The notes under the pieces were generated by a model that saw only the letters and a list, made by a program, of their open reading frames with translations, made no database searches and was not told the origin of the DNA. From Lepisosteus oculatus (lineage: Eukaryota > Chordata > Actinopteri > Semionotiformes > Lepisosteidae), in contig NC_090711.1 in assembly GCF_040954835.1 (NCBI RefSeq), forward strand, positions 12,333,001 to 12,397,000: DNA of 64,000 nt, written 5' to 3'. Within the stretch, counting starts at the first letter, position 1. Each line of letters starts with the position of its first letter. Shown in pieces: positions 25,347-50,985 of this stretch. The translations under genes and the position numbers were made by a program.

Positions 25347-27387
25347 GTACAGACCTGTCGCTCGGGTCCGGGCTTGTCGAGATGCGGCTGGGGGCGCACC
25401 CGGTAGTGGCGGGGGAGAAGTAGTGACAAGCCCCACAATGACGGGTCTAGGAAAGGCACACCATTAAACCCAGCCTGCTCACACACCTCACCGATCCGGT
25501 ATATGGATGGATGTCTCTGTGTGTAAGAGAGAAAAAAAATACATATAAAATTAACTCTTTCGCAACAGGACGGTCAGGAGCAGATAGGCTTCCCCTGAAA
25601 TCGATAAAGATGGGGGTGAGATGAGTGCACGGGGGTATATAGCGCACTTCTGGGACAATTTCCGTCTGCAAAAAATAGTGCCTTAACCGAAGGTGTTATA
25701 TGCCTACCAGAAGAATCAATATTTATGCTCCAGCTGGTTTATTGCCTGAATAAGCGCTGGAAAACGTTTGTAAAGGCGCTTTGTTCGGAATAAACGCTCA
25801 GTGTTAAATGCAGTCTCTAAATACAGAGCTTAAACACACGGCCGGCATTTAATTTATTTATTGTTAAAGCAAAAATCGATTTAACAATGCTTGTACTATC
25901 GCTCAGCTAAATCTATGATCTTGATCAAATATAATTCTGATCAAGGTATAATTGAAAATCTGTTGATTCTCTTAATTCATTGGTTAGGTTTATCATTTAA
26001 GCCTAAATTGTTTCTTTTTTTCTGTGAGACAAGGCTGAAATATTATCTAGATGTGGCCCGGCAAACTGTGACTCTTGTTTTTGCACTACCGCCTCGATTT
26101 TTTGCATCCTTTCTTCTTTAAAACTGAGCCTCAGTCGTCCTTATTTATGGCGATTCATTGTAGCGCTTGCATTCAGTGCTTCTCCGGACCCAAGCCAAGC
26201 AAACTGTTTTCTCCAAAGAAGGACAGCCAGACTTTGGTAACCATCTGTTCCTTTCTTTGGGCCCATGCAGTTTCCTTCCATTTCATTTTGTGCTTGTAGA
26301 CCCCTTACTATTATATCTTTAAAAATAGAACCATCCATGCTTTTCAGATTCCCATTCAAAGAGCTTTATTGGCATGACCGATTAATTACAGGGTTGCCAA
26401 AGCAGATGCAATTAACTGAGCACTTTACAGGACAAACTTAGTGGACATTTTCATACAACACTTAAAACATTATGGTAAGACAGGGTCACTCTCTGTTCCT
26501 CAGGCTAGGAGATTGATCACGTTTCTCTTAGTTCGGCTGTACTAGTCCTAAATTTGTACCTGATCCTGGGCGTGGTTCTGTGCCATCTTTTATCCCTAAA
26601 ATCCAAACACCTAGCTTTAAGTTGAACATCTTTAATGTGTCTTGTTGTTCTTTTAATAAGTCTGTGACAAAGATACTGATATTACTGGGTCCTGGCAATA
26701 GTGATCAATATTTTAACAACTAATTTCATAGAAGTGAATGTTACACAGTGCTTTGTTATTTGTGGTTCGAAGTTTATCAAACTGATTCACGCTAGGCAGC
26801 CTCACAGGTTAGCGAACGACAATGAGATGACAGGTATGACAGAGGTATCTCTGGAATCTGGTGAGAGAAATAGCTGCACTTTTCAAATTAATTTCACCTG
26901 GAGTCGCTGCTGTTTCGCGACCGGTTTTCAGTCAGATTAGGTATAGTTCAAGTAGGTGTTCACCTTTTCCTGTGGCTGTTCGTTGTGACGGCAGGAAATG
27001 GTTTCTGGTATTGCATTCCCATGTCATTCCTCACTTCCTGCAGGTAATCACCACCTGTCTGTGCCTTTAATGCCTTGTAGGGGTCAGGAACTGAAGAATT
27101 TCAATGTTTCATCAAGCTTGGGCGTCCATCATTCTCCCATCCTTGTACTATCAATCGTATGAGAAATCATATCTGTATCACTGAAGGAGAGGTCCCTTAC
27201 AAAACTGCACAAGCTCCTAAGTGAAACAAGTCTTTATTTCTTGGAGTGATGATCCAAGATTGTGTGAGAAGAATTGTTTGGTACAATTTCGTTAAGGGAG
27301 AAAGTGACAAGATATAATTACCTGGAAATGTTTGTAATCTAATAGATATTGGAAGTATTTTTTTTTTGCAAAAGGACATTTCTACTG

Positions 27388-27710
27388 GGGGGCCGGCACA
27401 TTGGTACAGTGGTGAGCATTGCTGCCTTGCAGTGCTAGGGCCCAGGTTTCAATTCCAGACCTGGTGCGCTATCTGTGTGGAGTTTGTATGTTCTCTCTGT
27501 CTTTGTATGCCTTTCCTTTCATAGTCCAAAAAACATACTGGGAAATTAACCCTAGGCGTGAGTGTCTGTGTGTGCCCTGCGATCGACGAGTGTCCCTTCC
27601 AGGGTGTATCCTGCCTTGCGCCTGTTGCTGGCCAGGATAGTCCTCCGTGACTCTGAATTGAAAGACGTGGTCAGGAAATGATTGATTTACAACTGCGTCA
27701 CCGTGCCACC
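27388..27710 (+). repeat. Fish dispersed repeat (family B)
   Basis: Starts with a tRNA-like 'gtggtgagcattgctgcc'. It continues through 'ctatctgtgtggagtttg' and 'agggtgtatcctgccttg'. Other copies are at 31468, 53290 (minus) and 57090 (minus). Confidence 0.7.
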
Positions 27711-28744
27711 CATAACCACATATTCGTAATCAGAAACTAAAGCAAGTAACCCACAATCCTTCAGCTTTTGCTGTCTCTCTGCCAATTTACAGGACACGTG
27801 CAGCAGATGAGCAGTTTTGCACCATGTAACCCGACTGTACAAAGGCTGCTCTTTAGAACTGGCCACATTCTCCGCTTCTGTCATATAAGGGGTTGTTATA
27901 ATGGCCCGCCTCCCCCACTGCATACTTTTCTTACCCGCAGGTCAGTGTTGGCACCCTCTCGCCTGAGCTGCAGAAGACGATCAGGGGGTTGTTGGGCATT
28001 GCAAACCTGGCTTTCGTGATTAACCCCTCTTTGCGGAGGTAAAAAATGAAGATGCCCTCTTCCGGTTTCACCTCATGGCGTCAGGAGCTGCCATTGAGTT
28101 TCAGCAGGTCCCAGTGATCCAGTGGACTGCTGTTGACGGGGATTTGATTCTGTTTGCCAGCTGGAGAATAAGAAGGCCCTTATTGGCCTGCAGAAAAGCA
28201 GATGGGAAAGCAGATACCTGGCATGTGATGAGTGAAGCATGCGATTGAGTAAAAACTTACTCCACAAATGAAGTGGGATGAAAATACCTGTCATTTCCTC
28301 CGAGTACATTAAAATTGGAAAATGGCTATAGGCATTTTTTAAATAAAATGTGAGCTGAACCACTGTGGATATTGATTTAGCCAGTACATTTATTAACTGT
28401 GTCCTGTAACTTGATTCCGTGTCTTTTTTTTTATTGAATACTGAATCAGAGGAAACTGCATTGGATTGTCTTGTGACATGCAGCTGACGGTCTTGAGACC
28501 TGTTGGCTGTTTGGTGGCATAACGTTGTGTTTGACATTCGTCTTGCTAAGTTTGTAAAGGTAAAGAAAAATGGGAAAGGGTGTGGAACAGGCATGTACTG
28601 CTTTAAAAGTGGGTCCTGGTTCTTACTGGCTGCAGTCTGGTTCTGTTTGCTCCTGGTCCCCAGCACCCAAGCTCCCGTCTCGCAGAAACACTGTAGACAG
28701 TGCGAGCTGATGTCAGTGCAGGTGTCTGTACATCTGCAAGGCCC

Positions 28745-28905
28745 AGCCTGCGGAGGAGTGGTTAGGGGCCCTGGACTGGACAGTTGCCGGTTCCGTTTGT
28801 GGGTGTAGGGAGCATCACTGATGTGCCCTTGAGCCACTGACCTCGTGCTGACTGGGTTGGTCAGATAAGTCGGTTGAGATAAAAGCACCAGCCAAATTAA
28901 TAAAA
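28745..28905 (+). mobile_element. tRNA-headed SINE fragment (family C)
   Basis: An A-box-like 'gagtggttaggggccctgga' and a B-box-like GGTTCC stretch. A second copy is at 52555-52665. Confidence 0.5.
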
Positions 28906-29861
28906 ATAGGTCTGTGATCGGATAAATCTACTGTAGGTTTCTTTGTCAAAGGGTTTTTTTTTCAGCAGGCATGAACGTATTTAAGCCTTCTCTGGTGTAG
29001 TGTAACTCTTTCCCCCAGGTCTAGCTTTTTAGAGTCTTGGAAAACGCGAACCGGTTTGCGGTCGGTGTTGAGCAAGGCTCCGTTGAGGGTCGCTGTGACA
29101 TTGAGCAGCGTTCAATTTAATTAGAGCTGCTCTTTGCCTAACGAGGGCCAGACCCCACCGCCAGCAGCTCAGACTGATGACGGTGTGTTGAGGATCTCTC
29201 ACACTCGGATGAGGAGCTTTTGAGGATTGGAGCAGATCTTAAAATTGTGTAAGCTTTAGGCTTTTGTCTCTTAATACAAGCTTTTCTTAGATTGCCATGA
29301 ACTTTGTTTCATGTTACATGAAAAAGGTCTAAAAAAACGCCAGCTTAACATGAAACTGATGCAACACTGTGGTTTATCAACCTTGGTATCTGAAGAATTA
29401 CTGATGAGATTTGCGTATTTTTGTCATGGGTGTGGTCTTAGCCGAGATCAGGGAGATGAAACTGACAAGCCTGGATTTTTCTAACCAGATTCCTGGCCCA
29501 GAGCTGTGTTAATCACCTTGTATTGTTGTTTTTAATTGTAAGCAAGAGGTTAAAATTCTAATGCAGTGACCTGTGAATTTAATCCTTAATGAGTAACTAC
29601 TAACTTCTCATTTGGGAGCAAAGAATGAAATTAAGCTACTTAACCTTTTGGTAAATGACTGTGCTCTAGATTTTTTTGTTGCTTAGTTAGTTGTGCTGTT
29701 GTGGCATTTTGTCTAGTTGCTGTTTCACATATTCATATGCCCTGACCTAAGTGAATGATTTGTGACTCCACTTGGTTCGTATTAACTGCCTTTTGGGTGG
29801 TTATACATCAGTAGAGGCCAATTCTATCTAGTATAGTAGGAAACTTGTTTCCTATAGCAGC

Positions 29862-30415
29862 AACAGCAGCCATGTCACTCTGCAACTCACAACTGGGAGC
29901 CCACTGAAGCTAAGCTGGTGTGAGCCTTAGGGAAAAACTAAGGTTGCTGCTGGAAGAGGTGTTAGTGGGGCCAGCAGGGGGCGCTCACCCTAAGGTCCAT
30001 GTGGGTCCTAATGCCCCAGTATAGTGATGGGGATGCTATACTGTAAAAAGACGCTGTCCTTCGAATGAGACGTAAAACCGAGGTCCTGACTCTCCGTGGT
30101 CGTTAAAAATCCCAGGGTGTTTCATGAAAAGAGTAGGGGTGTAACCCCGATGTCCTGGCCAAATTTCCCATTGGCCCTTACCAATCATGGCCTCCTAATA
30201 ATCCCCATCTATGAACTGGCTCTGCTCTCCTCCCCACTGAGAGCTGGTGTGTGGAGAGTGTACTGGTGCACTATGGCTGCCGTCGCATCATCCAGGTGGG
30301 GCTGCACATTGGTGGTGGAGGGGATCCCCATTACCTGTAAAGCGCTTTGAGTGGAGTGACCTGAAAAGTGCTATATAAGTGTAAGCAATTATTAAATTAT
30401 TATTATTAAACTGGC
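29862..30415 (+). mobile_element. 5S rRNA-derived SINE
   Basis: A near-complete copy of the family at 43045-43605. The 5S-like head has an internal deletion: about 35 bases around the 'ctggtcagtacctgggtggg' box are gone. The body is intact. The tail (tgtaaagcgctttgagtgg) ends in an ATT-repeat, as expected for target-primed insertion. Confidence 0.8.
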
Positions 30416-31467
30416 TCAGTTTATTCGGTCAGTCAGGCACATTGGAGAAATCTTGCTTTCTTATGTTTTGCTCATTCCGTGCAGCCACGTTTTCATGCTG
30501 TGATTGCACCGTACCCATAGAGGAAATAGGGGCTCTTCACAGCGACATTGTTTCTTGATATGCCTTTATGCATCACTTTGATACAACTCATTTATTTTTT
30601 AGAGGGGCATTACAGCAACACATTGGGGTTGATCCCATTTTAACTGGCAGCAAGGATTTCTTCTCTGGGCGGAAACACAAAGCAGTTTTCAGCTTCACGA
30701 AACCCTAGTTGTTTACTTTTACTTCTTTGGGTTTTTATAGCTTTCAAATTCCTCCTCAATGATGGAACACATACCGGAATAAACAGAACTGTCCAAGCCC
30801 ATCTGCACTGTAGTCTGAAAGCGACACAGATACGTTATTTACAGCGTGACTGTTGGGTGGCTCAGCCCTTGCTCGTTTCTCATTCATTTCTGCCTAATTA
30901 GTAACAAAATTAATGATCAACTTGAATCAAAACGGAGAATTGATGGTTCAATTAAGTTAATTCAGAAGATTTTAAACAGGTATGGAGGCCGAGTCACTCA
31001 GATTGCAGGGATTAAAACGTTTAATTATGTACAGTACTAATTAGCAGGTGATCTGTGAAATTAAGTGCCTCAAAGGTGGTTAATCTTTCCACAGATTCAT
31101 TGAAGCTTTATTAAGTACATTGCTATCGTTACTGAGCTTTTTGAAAATGTTGTTTTTGGAATACAGACTAAAAATTATGTTGGCTCGAATGATTTGGATA
31201 AATACCCTCTAGAGAGATTTGATAGCGGTAATGTTTTACAGCAAACCTTGGATCAAGGGTCTCCTGATTCTGCAAGTCTCCCGAAATCACATTTATATAG
31301 ATATGTGACACTTGTAATATATGCATCCATTAAGAAAGGAATGTGTTCAGATAAGAGTGGAAAGGTATTCAGATTTTTATTCCAGATGACCTTGGGATTT
31401 AACAAGCGTCCTGGTTAATAGTAAACATATTGTCCACTAGCTGTAGAAATGGGTGGTTCATGTAAGA

Positions 31468-31790
31468 GAGGTGCAGACCGTGGTGCACTGGATAGCACTG
31501 GGATGCAAGTTCAATTCCGAACCTGGAGTGCTATCTGTGTGGAGTTTGCATGTTCTCCCTGTGTTTGCATGGGTTTCCTCCAGGTGCTCGGGTTTCCTTC
31601 CACAGTCCAAAGACATACTGGTAGGTGAATTGGCTTCTGGGAAAATTGCCTCTTGGCATGAGTGTGTGTTTTTGTGTCTGTTCTGCGATGGACTGGCGTC
31701 CTGTCCAGGGTGTATCCTGCCTTGTGCCTGTTGCTTGCTGGGATAGGCTCTAGCCCCCCTGTAACCCTGAATTGGATAAAGTTCTTAAAA
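31468..31790 (+). repeat. Fish dispersed repeat (family B)
   Basis: The best-preserved copy in the window. The head is 'gtgcactggatagcactggg', followed by 'tctgtgtggagtttgcatg', 'gcgatggactggcgtcctg' and 'gctgggataggctc', and it ends with 'ctgaattggataaag'. Confidence 0.75.
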
Positions 31791-32553
31791 AATGTATAGA
31801 TGGCTTTAATGTAATGTTCACTTATAGAGCAGGCAGGGACCACCAACAGGCTCAGCCCAGCAGGTCACCTTTAAATCAACAGTCTCTAAAGATTTATCTA
31901 TTCAGCATATGGTCTGAGGAATTAAAATTCTGGATTTTTAACAGTCATCACAAGTTCTGTATCTCGAACAGATGTTCGAACCCTGTTAGTCACCTGTTTT
32001 TAAAGATAGTCAGTACTGACAGTATTGACGTACTTAGATCTTGGTCCTAAACCCTCTCTAAAGTACATAAGGGTAGTTACAACTATACATATCTCCATTT
32101 TAAAACCTGGTTTGCAAGTCTGTGCTAAAATTGATTGTTTTTGAAGGACAAAGAAAGGGTTAAAAAGCATACAAGATAGAGTATTTAGCAAACAAGAAAA
32201 CACAGGAGGTGATTGTTTTCATAATCTTAAGAATTTTAGGTGGAGTTAAGTGGAGTGCTCCAGCCTCTAAAAATCTGTAATTATTCTTCAGTGATGCAGT
32301 GGTTATTTTTTAGTCAGACTGTGTAATTAAACATTAACGAATACCTTAGCGGTGAATTAAGGGATAGTCTTCAATGCAGCTGCTTTTTATCATTGTGAGC
32401 ACTTCTGTAAGTAGCAGATTATTTATAGTTGAGTTAGCTGAAGAGTACATTTTTTTGGTGAGCAGGGCATAACTGATTCGCCACAGGTGGCCTAAGTGGC
32501 AACGTCCCATAACCCAGGTTTCTGTTTCTGTTTTCTCTGCGCGTCTTTTCCAG

Positions 32554-45785
<13,232 letters not shown>

Positions 45786-47460
45786 TGTCACTTCCCTTTG
45801 ACCTCTGACCCCGGCTGGAGTGGCGGTTGCCTTCTGACCCCTTTTTAACTGGGTTGATTGCTGAAGAGGTCCAGGAATGCCACCTCTGAACGGTTTTGCT
45901 TGTGGATTTCTAAGTTCAATGAACCCAAACTAAGTAAATGGATGAATTTTCTTTTTTGTATATTTTTTTGTATGTCCTAGATATACAGATATTCCATGCG
46001 TTTGACAGTTGGTAATAAATCTTGTGTGTGTGTATATTTAAATAAATGCATATACACACAAGCACTCATACACCTGTGTGTGTATTTACAGGGCTAGCAC
46101 AAAATAGAGTGATACATGCATGGACGTACAGCATTACCTTCAAATCCAGGTGCATTGTGACACAGATTACACACGACAAGTCAAAACATGCAAAAAAAAT
46201 TAAACCATCAGGACCACAAGAGGCAGAGCAGCTTACCCTCGAAGTGCAATTGAAACGAAACCTCGTAGGGCCACCTGCAGTGCTTCACCACATACCAGTT
46301 CAAACCTAAACATGCTCATCCTGGAACAAAAAACTCTTTATCATCGCTCCTAGGAAGAGAAGGGACAGTATGACCCATGCAAAGATGAGCATCCGCCGCC
46401 CGCCATCTCAAAACACGCTGCTTTTATAAGTGGAGAGATCCGAGGCTCGTGTCTGAGAGAGTCCACTCCTTGACTGTTCTGCCCAAGCCCAGCACACAGT
46501 CTCACAGAGCCGGTCACCTCTGTGATATCTCAGTCTCGCTGACCACTCTCCTTAAACGACGTCCACATGGCCAGCAGGCATGTGGTGGCACGGACACCCA
46601 CACCTCACCTTGGCCTTGTAAATCTGAACCACGATGAGTAATTTAACGACAGTACTATCTTGTCATCTGAAGCTTCTTCTAAGCCATCTTAAGCCAAGCC
46701 ATCTGTCAGATCCTTTTGTGTTGCAAAGCACACCTCTTTACTCTGCTGCTCTCATCAGTCACTTAAATTCGCTCTAGTAGCATAACCAAAGCCAATACTG
46801 GATTACTTGGGAAAAACAAAGATGACCAAAATGCTTTTTTTTAAAACAAAAATAAAAACTGGTACTGTCTTTAAAATGCTTTAAACTTCCACTGTTAACG
46901 GTATGGACATCCTGTAGATAGTTTTAACTTTGAGAGAGGAGAAAAATAACAGCACAAGGGTTATTATTCGGAGTGCTTAAAAAAAAGTTTTCTGTCGCAT
47001 CTGCTCTTAAAACCAGAAGAAAGTGTCTGGAATCCTCATAACAAAATGTTCCTAATAATCCTTACTGTTCTTCTGGCAGATGTGATATAGGGTGAAACGG
47101 TTCTAGATTTGTTTAGTTTGTATCAGGGTTTTTGTTTTTCACAAACTGTCACTTAATGCAATATTGAAGGACACGTCTAAGATGAACTTGAAGGGTTGAA
47201 ATTTTTCTGCCTTTAGTGCCATTGATGCGAATCTTGTAAACAAATAGTCTTGTAAGCTTAGACTTGGCTGTAAATATGCATTTGCAACTTTTATTTTCCC
47301 CTTTTGAGATCTTGAAACATGCGAATCCTTAATAATACACTGCAGTTATGAAGATGTTTGAGCCCTTACCATTACTGTATATATATTTTTGTCCTCTTAT
47401 GTGGAAGACCAGTATTTGAGACTATTTGTGTAAATAAACAGTTGTGTTTTATTTATCAAG
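45786..47460 (+). other. csnk2a1: csnk2a1 3' UTR
   Basis: About 1.65 kb with two polyA signals, AATAAA at 46014-46019 and AATAAA at 47433-47438. The second is followed by a GT-rich stretch, so short and long 3' UTRs are both plausible. GT/AC runs lie near 46025-46085. Confidence 0.6.
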
Positions 47461-47763
47461 GGTACATTGTAAGTAATTGTGTGTCATTTCAGGATATTTT
47501 GTTTATTTTTTTTCTTTTTAAATGTGATGCAATATAAATTATTTTACTTGGTTCTTGCAGAGGAGCAAACGCTACAGTTACAGCCTTGAGGAAAGGTATA
47601 ATCAGCCTGTTGTTCTTGGTTCAGTCACTGGCTCCTGGTTCAGCTTTCATTAAAACCTGGAAATCCGGTGTTTGTAACTGTTGACACCATACTGCAGGTG
47701 TGTAATAGCAAAGAAGGTGGCTGGGGGACTGAATTGAATTCTTAGAGATCCAAGATCCAAAAT

Positions 47764-47775
47764 GGGGAATTTCCC
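47764..47775. promoter_or_regulatory. NF-kappaB-type palindrome GGGGAATTTCCC
   Basis: A perfect 12-base palindrome matching GGGRNNYYCC on both strands, 3.3 kb upstream of the CD83-like gene. Human CD83 is NF-kappaB-driven (known). The link to this gene is inference. Confidence 0.35.
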
Positions 47776-47949
47776 TGCCCCAGAGTTTAGATGTGACCGA
47801 TTATCTCTGTATATTTGGAATTGGGAGGCTGAGAGAGCAAAGATGGTGACCTGAATGCAGGAGAGCCAGACAGGTCTCTAAATCTTTAACTTAGATGTGG
47901 TTACTACTTTTGCTTGTTGATTTAAGAGTTTGTGTATTAAGGTTTATAA

Positions 47950-48195
47950 TGAATATAAGATAAGATCACTTCATTGGCCATATACAATTTCTTTCATTAG
48001 GAATTGGTCTTTTCGCATACCCCAGCTTGCTCTCCATGAGACACACAGACAGGGAGAGGAGCTTGGGGTCAGAGCGCAGGGTGAGCCATCTATATGGGGT
48101 TCCTGGAGCAGTTGGGGTTAAGGGCCTTGCTCAGGGGCCCAACCTTCCAGCCACAGGCGGAGATCCTTAGCCACAGAGCCACCACACTGTATGGC
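47950..48195 (-). mobile_element. tRNA-derived SINE (family A), reverse copy
   Basis: The reverse complement matches 3934-4205 (caagctcctctccctgtctg; gagcaaggcccttaacccc; gtggctctgtggctaagg). Confidence 0.7.
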
Positions 48196-49244
48196 AATGT
48201 TAGTAAGAGGCTTTGTTCATTGCTATTAGTAAAACTATCAACTATTTCTAAAACTGTTAGTAAACCCTAGCAACATGCACTTGACTGGGTTCGATCTTCT
48301 CAACAATAACTGCCCTTGGAATTCTAGAACATTAAGAGGTTTTTAATATTAAATTTAATGTATTTTTTCAAATTACTCAATTGTTCCATGATTGAAGCCA
48401 GTTATGAAGGTTGGGCTGAATTAATTACTGTGAAGAATCCAGGTCTCACACCTTCAAAGGAAGATATAAATATTGAAAAGAAGGGAATTCGAAAACAGAT
48501 ACAGGAAAACAACAGTAAAATGAATTTAACAATGAAAAAGAATTCATTGGATTCACTGCGGTGTGCAAGCACTTCGGCATATCAACCACACTGTTCAACA
48601 GGATAAAAGAAGACTCACACTGAAGACCAAGTCCAACAAAAACATACCGCATAAGGAGCTGAACAAACACTGATTTCAAGGTCTTAAAATGTGTGTGACA
48701 AAAGTGACATTCAGTTTCATAAATGTAATATATTTTCACAAAAGCCACTTGTCCTAGGGAAAGCTTTTTCAGCTTTACAAATTGATCAATTACTTCAGGT
48801 TGAAAGTTTCAAATATCACATTCTGACATGCTCAGCAAGCGTAATAGCAACAGTGTTAGATACTTTCTCTGAGTTCTCCGAGTTGAGTTTCATTGCCTTG
48901 TATTATGCAGAGCTTTAGTTAGTGCTGGTGTTTTGAATTTCTAGCAGGAGGAAGAACTTGACCTGAATAATTAACAGAAATTCAGAATACTTCATACTGT
49001 TTGCTATTTTTGGACCACAGTCCAAAATACAAAGTCCAGTTTTTGCAGTGGCTGTATGGATCTAGGAAAGGACTTAGGTCAGTGTGCTGTGTCGGTTTCA
49101 CAAAGGACATGAATAGAAAACAAACAATATTGTGCCCTAGGGAAAACCTTTTAAGGACACACAGCATTTCTGTATCTCTGAATACACCCTAAAATATTAC
49201 ACATTACATCTACATAATTCATAATAACATTGTCGTGTAGATAG

Positions 49245-49312
49245 CTGCGTCAGGAACAGATAAAGGTTTATTCCACTTTTCTTTTCCTTTCAGCATGGAA
49301 TAAACCTTTACT
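49245..49312 (+). repeat. 15-bp perfect inverted repeat in a Penelope-like fragment
   Basis: TAAAGGTTTATTCCA (49261-49275) and its exact complement (49296-49310) surround a 20-base pyrimidine-rich loop. The right arm and loop read 'ttttcctttcagcatggaat', the same block as at 12044 and 12737 in reverse. Confidence 0.6.
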
Positions 49313-50521
49313 TTTCCCATAACATAGTCATGACATATTGCACATACAGTTTGTTACAGCATGATCCGTTTGTACTGACACAATTGCATTTATCCTTCCC
49401 ATTTATTTGTAGTAATTGCTTTCATAGATAAGGGAACAAATTAATATGTGTATCCCTAACATCTACGTTTGTGAGAAATTAAGAGTTTGCCAGAGGGAAG
49501 AAGCTGAAATTGAGAATTAAGAATATGAAAGGATCTAAAGAAACGGGTGATTTTTTTAATTATGATTTAACTGGACCGATAAATCGCCAAACCACCCTGT
49601 CGGACTAATGAAGCTCTCAGTTACACCCTGGCAAAAGAAGAGCATTATTTTCTCGCTCTTTCTCTGCAGATCCAGCAGATTGGGGAAGACTGCCGTCTTC
49701 TCTCAGAAGCCTCACTGGCGGACGTAGGTACGCAACTGCTCAAACCAACTGGGGTGAACAGACTAACGGCAGGTGTAGAGGTCACGGCACTGCAAGCTAG
49801 TCCAGTATTGCTGTTAACAGGGCAGGAAGGGCTTCATCTTATTTCCACTAGATGGCAAGCACACACTGCCTTTAAAAGAACCTGACAGCCGCCAGTGAGC
49901 TGAGCTTCAAATATTGCGCGTCGCCGCTGCTGGGTACTGGAAAGTAAGAAAGTTAGCTTAGGAAGCGAGGGGCGGAACACTCACTATTCTGCACAGCCCT
50001 CTTTTTGAAGGCGGCCCTCTGAACGCCATGCTTTTAAGTTGAGAGAGCAGAGAATCTGTTTCTGGAGCTTCTTGAATGGAGGAAACTTCGCCTTGGGGGT
50101 CTCTGGCATCTCAAGCCGGCTTTTCAGAGAGCCCCGAAGGCAGCTGAAGTTCGCGGCGTTTTGAAGGAAACCCGAACGTTTTCTGCTGCGTTGAGTTTTG
50201 CGCATTTTAGGAATTTTAAACGGAGGGGCAGCGGGGATGCGCTGGACATGCCCAGACATTCATTTAGGATGAGGGTGCGAGGGTGAGTGACGCCTTTCTC
50301 CAAGATCTTCAAACAGTCAGCACTAATGGCATGTAAAGTTGTTAGTTTTTTTAAAAAATTGGGAGTCATTAATCAGGCGAACGATTTTTTTTTAATTATG
50401 GGAACTTAGGTCCTTAAGGAATGAAGAGTGGGTTGATTCACGTTCCAAACGAATCCATCGCAGTTCACTTTTCCATTTTATCGATCTTTAGACACTAGAG
50501 AGGCTTGATTGCCCAGTCTTG

Positions 50522-50595
50522 GTATAATAATAATATTAATAATAATAATAATATCAACTACAACGTTTTACAGGTGATGGGGACTCCCCTCCACA
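50522..50595 (-). mobile_element. 5S-SINE tail fragment carrying a kappaB-like site
   Basis: An (AAT)n run followed by 'tttacaggtgatgggga', the reverse of the family tail. Here the tail's GGGGATCCCC has become GGGGACTCCCC (50579-50589), which fits the kappaB consensus GGGRNNYYCC. Confidence 0.5.
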
Positions 50596-50611
50596 AATAA
50601 AATACCTTTAT

Positions 50612-50985
50612 TTGGAGGCCCACCTGACCTGTTGTCGGGAGTCCTGCGCTGCCGGTAGGGTTAGCTTTGGCAGACTGGTTTAAGGTGAGGGGCCAGCCGG
50701 AACAATCCACACTGCAGCCCCGTGACGTCGCTATTATTAATATTAATAATACCCGAGAGAACTCTGCCCGGACCCGGGACCACGGGACCCCGGGACCCCA
50801 CCCCTGGAGCCGGGCCTGGGGTTCGCCTGGTGGCCGGGCTGGGCTATCCACGTATCTCGGCCGCGACCAGCCCGTGGAGCCTACGGGACTCCGGGGACCC
50901 GTAAATGTGGGCTCACCATCCGCAACACGAAGAAGGGGGGGCCGGCATAGTCGGCCCGGTTTCGTTTCGATAATGAGTTAATGTG
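50612..50985 (+). mobile_element. Probable fish non-LTR element 5' leader fragment
   Basis: GC-rich block with 'gagtcctgcgctgccggtag', 'ggcagactggtttaaggtg' and 'gggctcaccatccgca', phrases I associate with 5' leaders of a LINE group common in fish. No coding part follows. It could be misread as a CpG-island promoter of the next gene. Confidence 0.45.

Larger units (their letters stand above)
25347..32553 (+). other. csnk2a1: csnk2a1 intron 1 (inferred)
   Basis: About 7.2 kb. It holds family B repeats at 27388-27710 and 31468-31790, a tRNA-headed SINE fragment at 28745-28905 and a 5S-derived SINE at 29862-30415. An unexplained 271-codon minus-strand open frame lies at 28073-28888, and AT-rich homeobox-like patches at 29100-29130 and 30890-30960. 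Confidence 0.5.

Noticed and set aside
50249..50291. Alternative first exon for CD83-like copy 1 (ATG CCC..., GTGAGT donor)
   Set aside because: The donor gives phase 2, which would throw exon 2 out of the Ig frame.
50667..50981. 104-codon GC-rich frame before CD83-like copy 1
   Set aside because: The DNA resembles a retroelement leader. The frame lacks a signal peptide and any family match.
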